From the NCBI GenBank assembly GCA_041917295.1, contig JAYRXX010000073.1, positions 62,001-126,000 of the forward strand: DNA of 64,000 nucleotides, written 5' to 3'. The position numbers were made by a program, and so were the translations under genes. Source of the stretch: JADKHR01 sp041917295. GTDB taxonomy: Bacteria; Elusimicrobiota; Elusimicrobia; FEN-1173. The notes under the pieces were generated by a model. The model was not told where the DNA came from and did not search any database. It saw only the letters and a list, made by a program, of their open reading frames with translations. Below, piece by piece: positions 8,101 through 18,566 of the stretch (the first letter of the stretch is position 1; every line of letters begins with the position of its first letter).

Positions 8101-8651
8101 ATCAGTTCCACAAAAAAGTTGTCTTTGCCGAAAATCTGCCGGTAGTCGTCCAACGCTTTTTCGGCTTTTTCCGGCCGGTCGGCCAACAGCGCCCCGGGCA
8201 CCTCTCCTTTCAGACATCCCGACAGCCCCACCAATCCCTCGGCGTGTTGAGCCAGGATCTCTTTGTCGATGCGGGGTTTGTAGTAATAGCCTTCCAAAAA
8301 GGCCTTGGAAGACAATTTCATGAGGTTGCGGTAGCCCGTTTCGTTGATGGCCAGAATGGTTAAATGATTCGACGCCTCGGAGGGGCTTCCCGATCGGTCC
8401 AGTCGCGATTGGGGGGCAATGTAGGATTCCATGCCGATGATCGGTTTGATCCCCACCTCGGTGCACATGGAATAAAATTCGATGGCGCCGTACAGGTTGC
8501 CGTGGTCGGTGATGGCCAACGCCGGAAACTTGGCCGCCGCCATGGACTTGATGAACTCGGACGGGTTGCCCTTATCGTCGGTCAGGCGGGCGGCGCCGTC
8601 CAACAAACTGTATTCCGTGTGGTTATGTAAGTGAACAAATTCGGGGGTCAT
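5115..8651 (-). CDS. dnaE: DNA polymerase III subunit alpha
   Basis: 1178 residues, a full-length DnaE1-type replicative polymerase. N-terminal PHP domain (FVHLHNHTEYSLLDGAARL, then AITDHGNLYGA), the nucleotide-binding GPGRGSGAGALTAYAL at about residue 365, catalytic aspartates in MPDLDIDFSDDGRE at about residue 405, HTGVHAAG and GYGFNKSHASAYG in the fingers/thumb region, and a C-terminal OB-fold (VRVAGMIVNTKKT, around residue 1010) with ELECVVFPKTF. This is the catalytic subunit of chromosomal replication. The first codon is ATG 8651; there is no Shine-Dalgarno, and the only obvious -10 element is so close that the mRNA would be almost leaderless. Confidence 0.97.
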   Translation of the reverse strand: MTPEFVHLHNHTEYSLLDGAARLTDDKGNPSEFIKSMAAAKFPALAITDHGNLYGAIEFYSMCTEVGIKPIIGMESYIAPQSRLDRSGSPSEASNHLTILAINETGYRNLMKLSSKAFLEGYYYKPRIDKEILAQHAEGLVGLSGCLKGEVPGALLADRPEKAEKALDDYRQIFGKDNFFVELMDHGLADQKKVFPKLVELAKKFDAPLVATNDCHYFRKEDNLAHDVLLCIGTGKTIDDPKRLKYAAPEFYYKSNAEMIQVFGEIPQALKNTLAIADRAHLELKFNQILLPRYDVPAGDSPETYLEKLCLEGLKKRMGHIRPEYKTRLDYELGIIQKMGFATYFLIVWDFIRYARTQGIPVGPGRGSGAGALTAYALSITNIDPIQNGLLFERFLNPERRSMPDLDIDFSDDGREKVIAYVRSKYGEACVAQIITFGSMLARLVVRDVGRVLGIPLQEVDRVTRLIPRELGTTLHSALGAVPELQQVYKSDPQIKRLLDLAQKLEGVKRHTGVHAAGTIIAAGELTQHVPLAKGSRDVVTTQYNDEALLKLGLLKVDFLGLRTLSVIRDAVALVRQRHDPGFDIDKIPVDDGATFKLLAQAKTAGVFQLESAGMRDLLRKLKPTTLSDVTALISLYRPGPMGSGMLDEFVSRKHARSKVRFDHPLLEPLLADTYGIIVYQEQVMQIAQVLAGYTPGQADVLRKAMGKKIPEILQQQKETFLKGCAEKKVDKKIAEKVFDLVVQFGGYGFNKSHASAYGLVSYQTAFLKANFPVEFMTAVLTSEIGHSALGSKEVESKMVSYMGEAQDMGIEILPPDVQRSADVFSVESPPEEKKAPRIRFGLLAVKNVGEGAVVSMLDARKKGPFASLGDLCARVDTRQSNRKVLESLVKAGAFDGFRPVLGDEPAEVRMTALCRWRAQLLADVEGALNRSSSAKEEASVGQGALFDMGAVAAAKPARGSSGGGAAVPWSEHELLANEKEVLGFYLSGHPLARYRKELSSYTSHTLGTLPETGLVRVAGMIVNTKKTVTKNGHAMSRFKLEDLDGELECVVFPKTFTPEIARVLVAHEMVVVKGRVEPRADDKNLLVEEVVPLKAARERFIKRLVVRLSTAGLEEDMVGKIHRVCAGHPGAARVCFELDTPTHGLFRLVSERAVAPTDGVLNELQSIVGADRVELQA

Positions 8652-8662
8652 AGGGATGGCCC

Positions 8663-8692
8663 ATTATACCTGTTCCCCCTTCGGGCGTCTAA
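8663..8692 (-). promoter_or_regulatory. Promoter of dnaE, predicted near-leaderless transcript
   Basis: Minus strand perfect TATAAT (8663-8668) preceded by a weak TTAGAC 18 bases upstream. Normal initiation about 7 bases past the -10 element would leave only some 5 bases before the dnaE ATG at 8651. Confidence 0.55.
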
Positions 8693-8698
8693 CCCCAC

Positions 8699-8727
8699 TT
8701 GACAACACGAAGTCGCGGGGGTAAGGT
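8699..8727 (+). promoter_or_regulatory. Promoter of the lipoprotein-sorting/DUF1302 operon
   Basis: Plus strand TTGACA (8699-8704), 17-base spacer, TAAGGT (8722-8727), followed by AAAGGAGGA before the ATG at 8755. It is divergent from the dnaE promoter. Confidence 0.65.
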
Positions 8728-8754
8728 TATTCCGAAATCCGAAAGGAGGACTCC

Positions 8755-9531
8755 ATGGGACGACGAGCCGCGTTGGCGGGGATTTTTATCGCAATGGGCG
8801 TATTTTCGTGGGCCACGGAAAAACCCACCGGGCAAGTTATAATCCAGCGCGTTTTGGACCGGGACGACGGCAAAGATTCCTACGCCAAGGTGGAAATGCT
8901 GATCACCGATCGGTCCGGGATGACCCAGGCCCGTTCGATGATTTCCGCCGTCAAAGATTTCGGCACTTTGTCGAAAAGCTACATCCGGTTCACCTCCCCG
9001 GCCACCATCGACGGCACGAGCTTTTTGTCGTGGGAAGTGGCGGGCAAAGACGACGAACAATTTCTGTATTTGCCCGAACTGGGCCGGGATCGGCGGATCG
9101 CCTCGTCCCAGAAAGATTCGGATTTCGTCAACACCGATTTCACCTACGAAGACATGCAGGAACGGGACATCGACAAAGACAATCACACGCTGTTGCGGGA
9201 AGAAAAAGTGGGCGGGTATGACTGCTGGGTGGTTGAAAGCGTTCCCCGGGATCCCAAATCCTCCCAGTACAAACGCCGCGTGGCGTGGATCCCAAAGGAG
9301 AATTATCTCCCCATTCGGGTGGAGTTTTACACGAAAGTCCTTCGCCAACCCACGAAAATTTTGACCGTCCGCCGACTGGAAAAAATTTCCGGCATTTGGA
9401 CTGGCAAAGAAGCGGAAATGAAAAATTACGAGCGCAACACCGTCACTGTTTTGCGAACGTTGGAAATCAAATACAACAAGGGTCTGCCCGACCGCATGTT
9501 CACCCGCGCCTACCTGAAACAGTCCCGGTGA
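8755..9531 (+). CDS. Outer-membrane lipoprotein-sorting (LolA-like) protein
   Basis: 258 residues with an N-terminal signal peptide (AALAGIFIAMGVFSWA). After cleavage, GQVIIQRVLDRDDGKDSYAK, EMLITDRSG, KSYIRFTSPATIDGTSFL and DEQFLYLPELGRDRRIASSQ are typical of the 'outer membrane lipoprotein-sorting protein' family, an incomplete LolA-like beta-barrel. Members usually sit beside an RND/MMPL exporter and a DUF1302 beta-barrel and are thought to ferry a hydrophobic molecule across the periplasm. Here the DUF1302-like partner follows directly (GTGA overlap possible) but no RND gene is present, which is unusual. AAAGGAGGA lies just before the ATG. Confidence 0.85.
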   Translation: MGRRAALAGIFIAMGVFSWATEKPTGQVIIQRVLDRDDGKDSYAKVEMLITDRSGMTQARSMISAVKDFGTLSKSYIRFTSPATIDGTSFLSWEVAGKDDEQFLYLPELGRDRRIASSQKDSDFVNTDFTYEDMQERDIDKDNHTLLREEKVGGYDCWVVESVPRDPKSSQYKRRVAWIPKENYLPIRVEFYTKVLRQPTKILTVRRLEKISGIWTGKEAEMKNYERNTVTVLRTLEIKYNKGLPDRMFTRAYLKQSR

Positions 9532-9548
9532 TCCTCACCCCATCCGCC

Positions 9549-10862
9549 ATGCGCCCCGCGGGTTACATCGGAATCCTGGCTCTGTGGGTTGTTTTGGCCC
9601 CCGCCGCGGGGTGGGCCAAAAAAGCCCCTCCCAAACCCCTGCCCATCAAACTCACCGCCGAGATCGCCAATAGGTTCAACTGGGATTTCAAAAAAGAGGA
9701 CGTGTGGGAAGACACCTCAGAAACCACACTCGACATGACCGCGCAACTCAAATATTTGCCCAATCCGGTGGTCCAGGTCGTGGCGGGAGAATGGATCGTG
9801 GACGGCAAAATCCGCCCTTACAACAATTACCTCAACCTGGCGTTCAACCACGTCAACCTTCGGCTGGGAAACCAGATTGTCCGGTGGGGCAAAGCCGACG
9901 AAATCAGTCCTCTCGACGTGGTTAATCCGGAAGATTTAACCCGCGGTTTCACCCGCCCCCGGGCGGATCGGAAAATTCCCACGCCCATAGCCAATATGGA
10001 ATTTCTAACGGACGTGGTCTCCCTTCAAGGGATTTACATTCCCTTTTTTGAACCCTCCGAATTTCACTACACCGACGACGATTGGGCCATGTTCGGCCAT
10101 CTCGACAAAACCGCGCCGACGTTTACCGTGAGCGAGGAGCTCCCCCCCCAAACATTGCGGGACGCGGGTTACGGCGGTCGATTGACCGCCGCCATCGGGC
10201 GCGTGGATGTGGCCTTTGTTTACCTCAACCACCGGCGGAACATTCCGTCCATGAAACCATACCAATTCTCACCAACAAATCCACCGCCTCCCGGGGATTC
10301 CAACTCATTTGAAGGTCCTCCCGGCCTGGTCGCCGTATCGACGTTCTCAGGCATTATGCCCCAGTTCCATTATCTGCGGGAAGAATTATACGGACTGGAA
10401 TTTGAAACCACGGTGGGAAGCGTGGGCCTGCGCGGCGACGCCAGTTACGTGTCCAGCCAGAGCTTTATTACCTCCACGCTTCAAGAACAACGCAGGCCCG
10501 TGATCACCGGCGTTCTGGGATTCGACTACAACGGGCCCAACAATTTTTACATCAACTGTTCGGCCAGCCACGCCCAAATCCAAGAATACGACGAGAGCCT
10601 AAAACCCAACGACAAGTCCACCTCGTCCATGAGCGGCAACGTGTCGCTGGAACTGCTGAGCGGGAACATCAAACTAAGTTATTTGGGAATTCTTAATCTC
10701 ACCGACAACAGTTTTTTCCACAACCCCAAGGTTAACCTCAACTTTATCCCGAACGTGGGTCTCGAAGCCGGCGTGGACATCTACGGCGGGTCGCCATCCA
10801 CCCAAATCGGATTTTTCGACGGCAACGACCAAGGCTACCTCTCCCTCAGCTACTTTTTTTAA
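9549..10862 (+). CDS. DUF1302-like outer-membrane beta-barrel protein
   Basis: 437 residues from ATG 9549; a GTG at 9528, overlapping the preceding stop as GTGA, is an equally possible start. Signal peptide MRPAGYIGILALWVVLAPAA, then long alternating strands ending in GYLSLSYFF, a C-terminal aromatic typical of outer-membrane insertion. The segment LRLGNQIVRWGKADEISPLD followed by VVNPEDL is the recognisable DUF1302 signature (as in alginate/caprolactam-operon associated barrels). It probably forms an outer-membrane channel or receptor working with the LolA-like protein upstream. The gene ends at a strong bidirectional terminator. Confidence 0.75.
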   Translation: MRPAGYIGILALWVVLAPAAGWAKKAPPKPLPIKLTAEIANRFNWDFKKEDVWEDTSETTLDMTAQLKYLPNPVVQVVAGEWIVDGKIRPYNNYLNLAFNHVNLRLGNQIVRWGKADEISPLDVVNPEDLTRGFTRPRADRKIPTPIANMEFLTDVVSLQGIYIPFFEPSEFHYTDDDWAMFGHLDKTAPTFTVSEELPPQTLRDAGYGGRLTAAIGRVDVAFVYLNHRRNIPSMKPYQFSPTNPPPPGDSNSFEGPPGLVAVSTFSGIMPQFHYLREELYGLEFETTVGSVGLRGDASYVSSQSFITSTLQEQRRPVITGVLGFDYNGPNNFYINCSASHAQIQEYDESLKPNDKSTSSMSGNVSLELLSGNIKLSYLGILNLTDNSFFHNPKVNLNFIPNVGLEAGVDIYGGSPSTQIGFFDGNDQGYLSLSYFF

Positions 10863-10866
10863 CGAC

Positions 10867-10900
10867 AAAGGGCGGGAGGCCGATCGGCGTCCCGCCCTTT
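10867..10900. terminator. Bidirectional intrinsic terminator
   Basis: AAAGGGCGGGA (10867-10877) and TCCCGCCCTTT (10890-10900) pair over 11 bases without mismatch; T-rich sequence follows on both strands (TTTGAAC on plus, TTTGTCGTTAAAAA on minus). It separates the DUF1302-like gene from the convergent hppA. Confidence 0.8.
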
Positions 10901-10923
10901 GAACAAATATCTTTCAACCGGAA

Positions 10924-13257
<2,334 letters not shown>

Positions 13258-13319
13258 AAGTTCATTTCCTCCTAACGAGTGTATGGAAAAATGGGCCGGC
13301 GAACTTCGGGCACACGCGG

Positions 13320-13348
13320 ATTCTAGCCTACCCGGAAAAGACGGTCAA
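13320..13348 (-). promoter_or_regulatory. Sigma-70-type promoter of hppA
   Basis: Minus strand TTGACC (13343-13348), 17-base spacer, TAGAAT (13320-13325); near-consensus with ideal spacing, about 60 bases upstream of the hppA start. Confidence 0.75.
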
Positions 13349-13370
13349 GCGGTCCGACCCTTCCCGGGGG

Positions 13371-14789
13371 TCAATCCAGCTCAAATACCTCGCTAAACCG
13401 TGGCGTGACAACGCGGGTAATCCCGTCCCCTTTCAAGCGTTCTTTTAGGGCGTCCCGTTGGGTTTGGTCGCCGTGGACAAGAAACGTTTGGGCGGGGCGC
13501 GGCGAAAGACTGCGGATGAACCAACTCAAATCTTCCTGATCGGCGTGAGACGACAAATGGGTCAACACCTGGACCTCAGCGGCCACGTCGTGGTTGAGCC
13601 CGAAAATTTTCACTTTGCGGTTTCCTTCCACCAACCGCCGCCCCAACGTGCCGGTGGCCTGGTGCCCGACAATTAAGATCGTCGTGTGCGAAAACCCGAT
13701 CAGATTGCGAAGGTGGTGCAAAATCCGCCCGCCCTCGCACATGCCCGACCCGGCCATAATGATTTTTCGCCCCGGGGTGTTCATCAGCCGTTTCGAGTCT
13801 TCCACCGTACGAACGTATCGGATGGTTCCCAACCCGAACGGGTCTCCGTCTTTTACCGCGAAATCGCGGAATTCTTTGGACAAACTAAGATGGTTTAAAT
13901 TCTTTTGGAAGATTTCGGTGATGTCGGCGGCCATGGGGCTGTCGACGTAAATATGAATGGGTTGAATCCGTTTTTGGCGCAACAACTTTTCTAAAATATA
14001 AACCAGTTCCTGGGTCCGTTCCAAGGCAAAGCTGGGGATCAAAATGGGCCCGGCCTCTTTTTCCGACCGGTTGATCACGTTGGCCAGGAACGATTCGGCT
14101 TCGTGTACCGGCGGGTGAACGCGGCCCCCGTAGGTGGTTTCGATCAGAAGGTAATCCACATGGGCCGGGATTTTTGGCGGATCCATCAAAATGCTTTCGC
14201 GCCGCCCCAGGTCGCCGGTGAAAAGAACGTGGCGTTTGCGCTTGAGCGTTTTGATCCCCAAATGGACCATGGCCGACCCCAACACATGGCCCGCGTTGTA
14301 AAAGGTCCCTTCCACGCCGTTAACAACCGGGAAAGGGTCGTCATAGGAGTGGACGTGCAAGGCGTGCAGAGTTCGTTCCACATCTTCTTGGTCGTAAAGA
14401 GGGTCGATGTGAAGCCCTTCGGCGGCGTGGATCTTGTTGAAAAACTTGGCGTCTTCTTCCTGTAAAATGGCCGAATCCATCAACATGATGCGCAACAAGT
14501 CGGCGGTGGGAGCCGTGCAATGGATGGGCCCTTCGTATCCTTCTTTCACCAACAGGGGCAACCCCCCGGAATGGTCAATGTGCGCGTGGGACAACAACAC
14601 CGAAGAGATGGAAGAAGGCTCGGCGGGAAACGACCGCGTTTTCGTGAGAGCTTCCTGGCGGTGGCCCTGGTACAGCCCGCAATCCAGGAGAATTTTTGAC
14701 GGGCCGTATTCCACCAAATGGCGAGACCCGGTGACTTCGTCGGCCCCGCCGTGAAATCGAATGGAAAAAGTATGCGGTTCGTGTTCCAT
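13371..14789 (-). CDS. Metallo-beta-lactamase/beta-CASP RNA-processing exonuclease-type protein
   Basis: 472 residues from ATG 14789, two bases after the stop of the upstream flavoprotein gene. The metal site is complete: LLSHAHIDHSGGLP (HxHxDH), then GHVLGSAMVHLG, TGDLG and the beta-CASP motifs SFALERTQEL, MAGSGMCEGGRILHHL and a C-terminal HGDQTQRDAL. Family members cut or trim RNA (CPSF73/archaeal aCPSF-like, Ysh1-type); bacterial copies of this class are called 'MBL fold metallo-hydrolase, RNA specificity'. Cytosolic. The substrate cannot be read from the sequence. Confidence 0.9.
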   Translation of the reverse strand: MEHEPHTFSIRFHGGADEVTGSRHLVEYGPSKILLDCGLYQGHRQEALTKTRSFPAEPSSISSVLLSHAHIDHSGGLPLLVKEGYEGPIHCTAPTADLLRIMLMDSAILQEEDAKFFNKIHAAEGLHIDPLYDQEDVERTLHALHVHSYDDPFPVVNGVEGTFYNAGHVLGSAMVHLGIKTLKRKRHVLFTGDLGRRESILMDPPKIPAHVDYLLIETTYGGRVHPPVHEAESFLANVINRSEKEAGPILIPSFALERTQELVYILEKLLRQKRIQPIHIYVDSPMAADITEIFQKNLNHLSLSKEFRDFAVKDGDPFGLGTIRYVRTVEDSKRLMNTPGRKIIMAGSGMCEGGRILHHLRNLIGFSHTTILIVGHQATGTLGRRLVEGNRKVKIFGLNHDVAAEVQVLTHLSSHADQEDLSWFIRSLSPRPAQTFLVHGDQTQRDALKERLKGDGITRVVTPRFSEVFELD

Positions 14790-14791
14790 GA

Positions 14792-15994
14792 TCAATCCGC
14801 CATCGCGCGGCCAGCCAACCAGCCGGTGGTCCACGCGCTTTGAAAGTTAAACCCGCCGGTTAACCCGTCCACATCCAACACTTCTCCCGCAAAGAATAAT
14901 TTTGGACACAGTCGGCTTTCCATGGTGGAAAAGTTTACTTCATTTAAGGCCACGCCGCCTGCCGTAACAAACTCTTCTTTAAAAGTCCCTTTGCCCACCA
15001 CCGCGAAATCGCCCCGGGTAAGCTGAGCCGCCAAGCGGCCTTGCTCGGCCGAAGACGCGTCCGCCCATCGTCGGTGCGGGTCCGAGACCGCGGCCGCGAC
15101 CAGCCGTTCCCACAACCGGCGCGGAACCTCAAACGCTGGCCGAACTCGCACTTCTTGCCGGGGAAACAACGCTTTCGTTTCTTTGATCCGTTTGAGCGCG
15201 TCAGGTTCGGAAAGTCCCACCCAATTGATGCGCAGGTCGGCCTTGTATCGTTTCTCATGAAGGACCCGCGCCGCCCAGGCGGACAGTTTCAACACCGCCG
15301 GCCCGCTCAAGCCCTGGTGAGTAATGATCATCGGCCCGGAAGAACGCAAACCGCCGTTGGCCAGAACCAGGTCCGCGTGGGGCACCGAAACCCCCGCCAA
15401 CCCTTTTAGTCGCGGATCGGGAACCGAAAAAGTGAATAAGGAGGGGACCGGAGGCACGAGGGTGTGCCCCAAGGCCTGGGCCCACGCGTGCCCTTGGGTT
15501 CCGCTCCCGGTGGCGAGCAATAACCGATCGGCCCGCAGGGCTTCGCCCTGGTTGACGAAAAATCCATCGGCTCTCTTTTCGATCGTCAAATTAGACACAC
15601 CCACGCGCACATTCACCCCCGCTGTTCGGGCGGATCGAACCAACGCGTCGATGATGGTTTGGGATTGGTCGGTGACGGGGAACACCCGGCCATCGGACTC
15701 TGTTTTAAGATCCACGCCTCGGTCCTGAAACCAAGCCATGGTGTCCCTCGGTTGGAAGTGGTGGAACGGCCCCAACAGTTCCCGCCCGCCGCGGGGATAG
15801 TGTTGGACCAATTGTTTGGGATCAAAACACGCGTGGGTGACGTTGCACCGTCCGCCCCCGGAAATTTTGACTTTCGCCAACACGGTCGCGCCGCGTTCCA
15901 ACAGCGTGACCGAAGCCCCGGCCTCCGCCGCCGTGATCGCGGCAAAAAACCCGGCGGCCCCCCCACCCACGACAAACACGGTTGGCTTGGTCAT
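14792..15994 (-). CDS. BaiN/HI0933-family FAD-dependent oxidoreductase
   Basis: 400 residues. FAD-binding start VFVVGGGAAGFFAAITAAEA, the family-specific KVKISGGGRCNVTH near residue 45, LLATGS, and the C-terminal FAGEVLDVDGLTGGFNFQSA are all diagnostic. This flavoprotein family (HI0933, YhiN, BaiN) is widespread; BaiN has been linked to reductive bile-acid steps, and most members have no known substrate. ATG 15994 is followed within the same operon by the beta-CASP nuclease. Confidence 0.9.
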   Translation of the reverse strand: MTKPTVFVVGGGAAGFFAAITAAEAGASVTLLERGATVLAKVKISGGGRCNVTHACFDPKQLVQHYPRGGRELLGPFHHFQPRDTMAWFQDRGVDLKTESDGRVFPVTDQSQTIIDALVRSARTAGVNVRVGVSNLTIEKRADGFFVNQGEALRADRLLLATGSGTQGHAWAQALGHTLVPPVPSLFTFSVPDPRLKGLAGVSVPHADLVLANGGLRSSGPMIITHQGLSGPAVLKLSAWAARVLHEKRYKADLRINWVGLSEPDALKRIKETKALFPRQEVRVRPAFEVPRRLWERLVAAAVSDPHRRWADASSAEQGRLAAQLTRGDFAVVGKGTFKEEFVTAGGVALNEVNFSTMESRLCPKLFFAGEVLDVDGLTGGFNFQSAWTTGWLAGRAMAD

Positions 15995-16043
15995 GCGGTT
16001 AAAACAAGGACGGCCATTGAATCATAGGGGTAAAATAGACACC

Positions 16044-16075
16044 AAAAAACCCCTTCAACCCGTTGGGTGAAGGGG
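16044..16075 (-). terminator. Intrinsic terminator at the left end of the metal island
   Basis: On the minus strand a stem of CCCCTTCACCC with GGG(T)TGAAGGGG (16050-16075, one bulged base, loop of three) is followed by six T (16049-16044). It ends transcription coming from copA or from the short frame at 16115-16222. Confidence 0.85.
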
Positions 16076-16114
16076 CAATAAAATACTCCCCGGGCTGGAC
16101 CGTATTAAGAACTT

Positions 16115-16222
16115 TTACTCTACCATTTGAGATACCGCCTCGTAAGCCAAACCGCCAAAATAGCCCTTTAAAACGGGTCCCTGCTTCCGATTTTGGGAAG
16201 AATACCGTCCAATGTGTGGCAT
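16115..16222 (-). pseudogene. Short open frame, possible 3' remnant of a displaced gene
   Basis: A 35-codon frame from ATG 16222 to TAA 16115, reading MPHIGRYSSQNRKQGPVLKG and ending GLAYEAVSQMVE. The reading frame stays open upstream to the copA stop and the residue mix looks coding, yet it lacks a ribosome site and is too short for a known domain. It lies between the copA stop and the intrinsic terminator. It could be the tail of a chromosomal gene cut by insertion of the metal island, leaving its own terminator behind, or a chance frame. Confidence 0.3.
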
Positions 16223-16250
16223 GATGTCAGGGAACTGGTGCTTTTTTTGT

Positions 16251-18566
16251 TCATAAATCGGTATGGCGTAGCCGCAAAGCGTTGGCAATCACCGAGACAG
16301 AACTGAAGGTCATGGCGGCGGCCGCGATCATAGGGCTCAATAGGAGGCCGAAGAACGGATAAAGAACCCCAGCGGCCACGGGGACGCCCAGGACGTTGTA
16401 GATGAAAGCGAAGAACAGGTTTTGCCGGATGTTCCTCATGACGGAGCGGCTGAGGCGGCGAGCGCGAACGATGCCGCGGAGGTCCCCTTTAACGAGAGTG
16501 ATGTCGGCGCTTTGGATGGCGACGTCTGTGCCTGTGCCCATGGCAATGCCGACATGAGCCTGGGCGAGGGCGGGGGCGTCGTTGATGCCGTCGCCCGCCA
16601 TGGCGACGACGCGACCCTGGGACTGGAGGTCCTTGATGACTTGGGCTTTCTGGTCGGGGAGGACCTCGGCCCGCACGTCGTCGATGCCGAGCTTGCGGGC
16701 GATGGTCTCGGCTGTGGCACGGTTGTCGCCGGTGAGCATAATGAGATGGAGGCCTTCCGCGTGCAGGAGACGAAGAGCTTCCGGCGTGGACGCCTTCACG
16801 ACGTCGGCCACGCCGAGGAGACCGGCCGGGCGGCTATCCACGGCGACGAAGATAACCGTCTGGCCGTCCCGGCTCAGGGGCTCGGCCCGTTCGGCCAGAG
16901 GACCCGTGTTCATTCCCCCAAGCATCCCCAAGTTGCCGATGACGACTTGGCGGCCCTCGATATTCCCGGTGACGCCCTGTCCGGTGACGGATTGGAAGCC
17001 CGCCACCTTGCCAAGGGGGATATTTCTTTCCTGTGCACCCGCCACGACGGCGGCGGCCAAGGGGTGCTCGCTGGCTTGCTCCAGCGAGGCGGCCCAACGG
17101 AGGAGGTCCGATTCAGACGTGCCATCCAGGGGCGCCACGGTGATGAGACAGGGTTTGCCTTCCGTGAGCGTGCCGGTCTTATCGACAACGAGGGTGTCCA
17201 CTTTTTCCATGACCTCCAGAGCTTCGGCGTTTTTGATGAGGACGCCGGCCATGGCACCGCGTCCGGCGCCGACCATGATGGACATGGGCGTGGCGAGGCC
17301 GAGGGCGCAGGGACAAGCGATGATGAGGACGGCCACCGCGTTGACCAGGGCGTGGGCCAAGCGGGGCTCCGGTCCCTTGAGGGCCCAGACGCCAAAGGTC
17401 AGGAGTGCGACCAGCAACACTGCCGGAACGAACCACCCCGACACCACGTCCGCCAGCCGTTGGATGGGTGCGCGGGATCGCTGGGCTTCGCCTACCATGC
17501 GGACGATTTGCGCCAGAAGGGTGTCGCGGCCGACGCGCTCGGCCCGGAGGATGAAGCCTCCACGGCCGTTGATGGTGCCACCAGTGACGCGGTCTCCGGC
17601 AGACTTCTCTACCGGTATAGCTTCGCCGGTCACCATGGACTCATCCACAACGCTCGTCCCTTCCAAGAGCGTTCCATCCACGGGGATTTTCTCGCCAGGA
17701 CGGACGCGCAGGCGGTCTCCGGGCTTGACGTGTTTCAGGGGAACGTCCGTTTCCGTTCCGTCGTCCTGAATCAGGCGGGCTGTCTTTGGCGCGAGGCCCA
17801 GGAGCGCCTTGATGGCGCCCGACGTTTGACTGCGGGCGCGCAACTCCAGCACCTGCCCCAGGAGAACAAGAGTGGTGATGACCGCGGCGGCCTCGAAGTA
17901 GACAGCGATCCGGCCTCCGTGGCCTCGGAACGAGTCGGGGAACAGGCCGGGGAAAAGAGCGGCCACGACACTGTAACCGTAAGCCGCGCCAACGCCAATG
18001 GCGATCAGGGTAAACATGTTGAGATGCCGGTTTACAAGCGAGGCCCAGCCGCGTTGGAAGAAGGGCCAGCCGCCCCACAACACGACGGGGGTGGCGAGGA
18101 GAAACTGAAGCCAAAGGGACCACGATGGAGGGATGGCGTGGCGGAGGCCGGGGACCATCTCCGTCATGGCGAGGGCGAAGACGGGGACGGTCAAGATCAA
18201 GCTCATCCAGAACCGGCGCGCCATGTCCCGGTACTCGGTACTGTCCTCCGGCTCCAGCGAAACGATGCGGGGCTCCAAGGCCATGCCGCACTTGGGGCAT
18301 GTGCCCGGTCCCTTCTGGACAACTTCCGGGTGCATCGGGCAGGTGTAAATCTGCTCGGAGTCGGTGGCGGCTTGGTCGGGGGAGAGCTCCTCGGCAGGCC
18401 CACTCAGATACTTGGCGGGGTCCGTTCGGAATTTCTCCAGGCAGCGCGGATTACAGAAGTAATGGGTCTTTCCTGCGTGCCGATGGGAGTGGCGCGCGGT
18501 CTTGGGATCGACTGTCATGCCGCAGACGGGGTCTTTCACTTGGACGGATTCGGAAACGGCGTTCAT
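16251..18566 (-). CDS. copA: Copper-translocating P1B-type ATPase with YHS and HMBD N-terminal domains
   Basis: 771 residues from ATG 18566 (an upstream ATG would add 33 unlikely residues). N-terminus: YHS domain (DPVCGMTVDPKTA ... HYFCNPRCLEKF), then the heavy-metal-binding module YTCPMHPEVVQKGPGTCPKC with GMALEP; no classical GMTCxxC ferredoxin-like domain. Core: six to eight helices, TGEAIPVEK, IACPCALGLATPM with the CPC ion site (~residue 418), VDKTGTLTEGKP with the phosphorylated Asp (~461), SEHPLAAAVV and AGDGINDAPALAQA. It exports Cu+ (or Ag+) from the cytosol to the periplasm, where the cus and NosL-like proteins would take over. Last gene of the island; an intrinsic terminator follows. 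Confidence 0.93.
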   Translation of the reverse strand: MNAVSESVQVKDPVCGMTVDPKTARHSHRHAGKTHYFCNPRCLEKFRTDPAKYLSGPAEELSPDQAATDSEQIYTCPMHPEVVQKGPGTCPKCGMALEPRIVSLEPEDSTEYRDMARRFWMSLILTVPVFALAMTEMVPGLRHAIPPSWSLWLQFLLATPVVLWGGWPFFQRGWASLVNRHLNMFTLIAIGVGAAYGYSVVAALFPGLFPDSFRGHGGRIAVYFEAAAVITTLVLLGQVLELRARSQTSGAIKALLGLAPKTARLIQDDGTETDVPLKHVKPGDRLRVRPGEKIPVDGTLLEGTSVVDESMVTGEAIPVEKSAGDRVTGGTINGRGGFILRAERVGRDTLLAQIVRMVGEAQRSRAPIQRLADVVSGWFVPAVLLVALLTFGVWALKGPEPRLAHALVNAVAVLIIACPCALGLATPMSIMVGAGRGAMAGVLIKNAEALEVMEKVDTLVVDKTGTLTEGKPCLITVAPLDGTSESDLLRWAASLEQASEHPLAAAVVAGAQERNIPLGKVAGFQSVTGQGVTGNIEGRQVVIGNLGMLGGMNTGPLAERAEPLSRDGQTVIFVAVDSRPAGLLGVADVVKASTPEALRLLHAEGLHLIMLTGDNRATAETIARKLGIDDVRAEVLPDQKAQVIKDLQSQGRVVAMAGDGINDAPALAQAHVGIAMGTGTDVAIQSADITLVKGDLRGIVRARRLSRSVMRNIRQNLFFAFIYNVLGVPVAAGVLYPFFGLLLSPMIAAAAMTFSSVSVIANALRLRHTDL

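Noticed and set aside
4305..8630. Long plus-strand open frames opposite asd and dnaE
   Set aside because: They are antisense shadows of clearly identified genes, with His/Gln/Arg-rich compositions typical of antisense GC-rich frames.
9285..9548. Long N-terminal extension of the DUF1302-like protein
   Set aside because: It lies inside the upstream gene in another frame and has no signal; the signal peptide starts at ATG 9549.
16100..16160. Minus-strand TCTCAAATGGTAGAG resembling a tRNA D-arm, considered as a tRNA or attachment-site remnant
   Set aside because: No matching acceptor stem, anticodon stem or TTCGA arm; the bases fall in the codons of the short frame 16115-16222.
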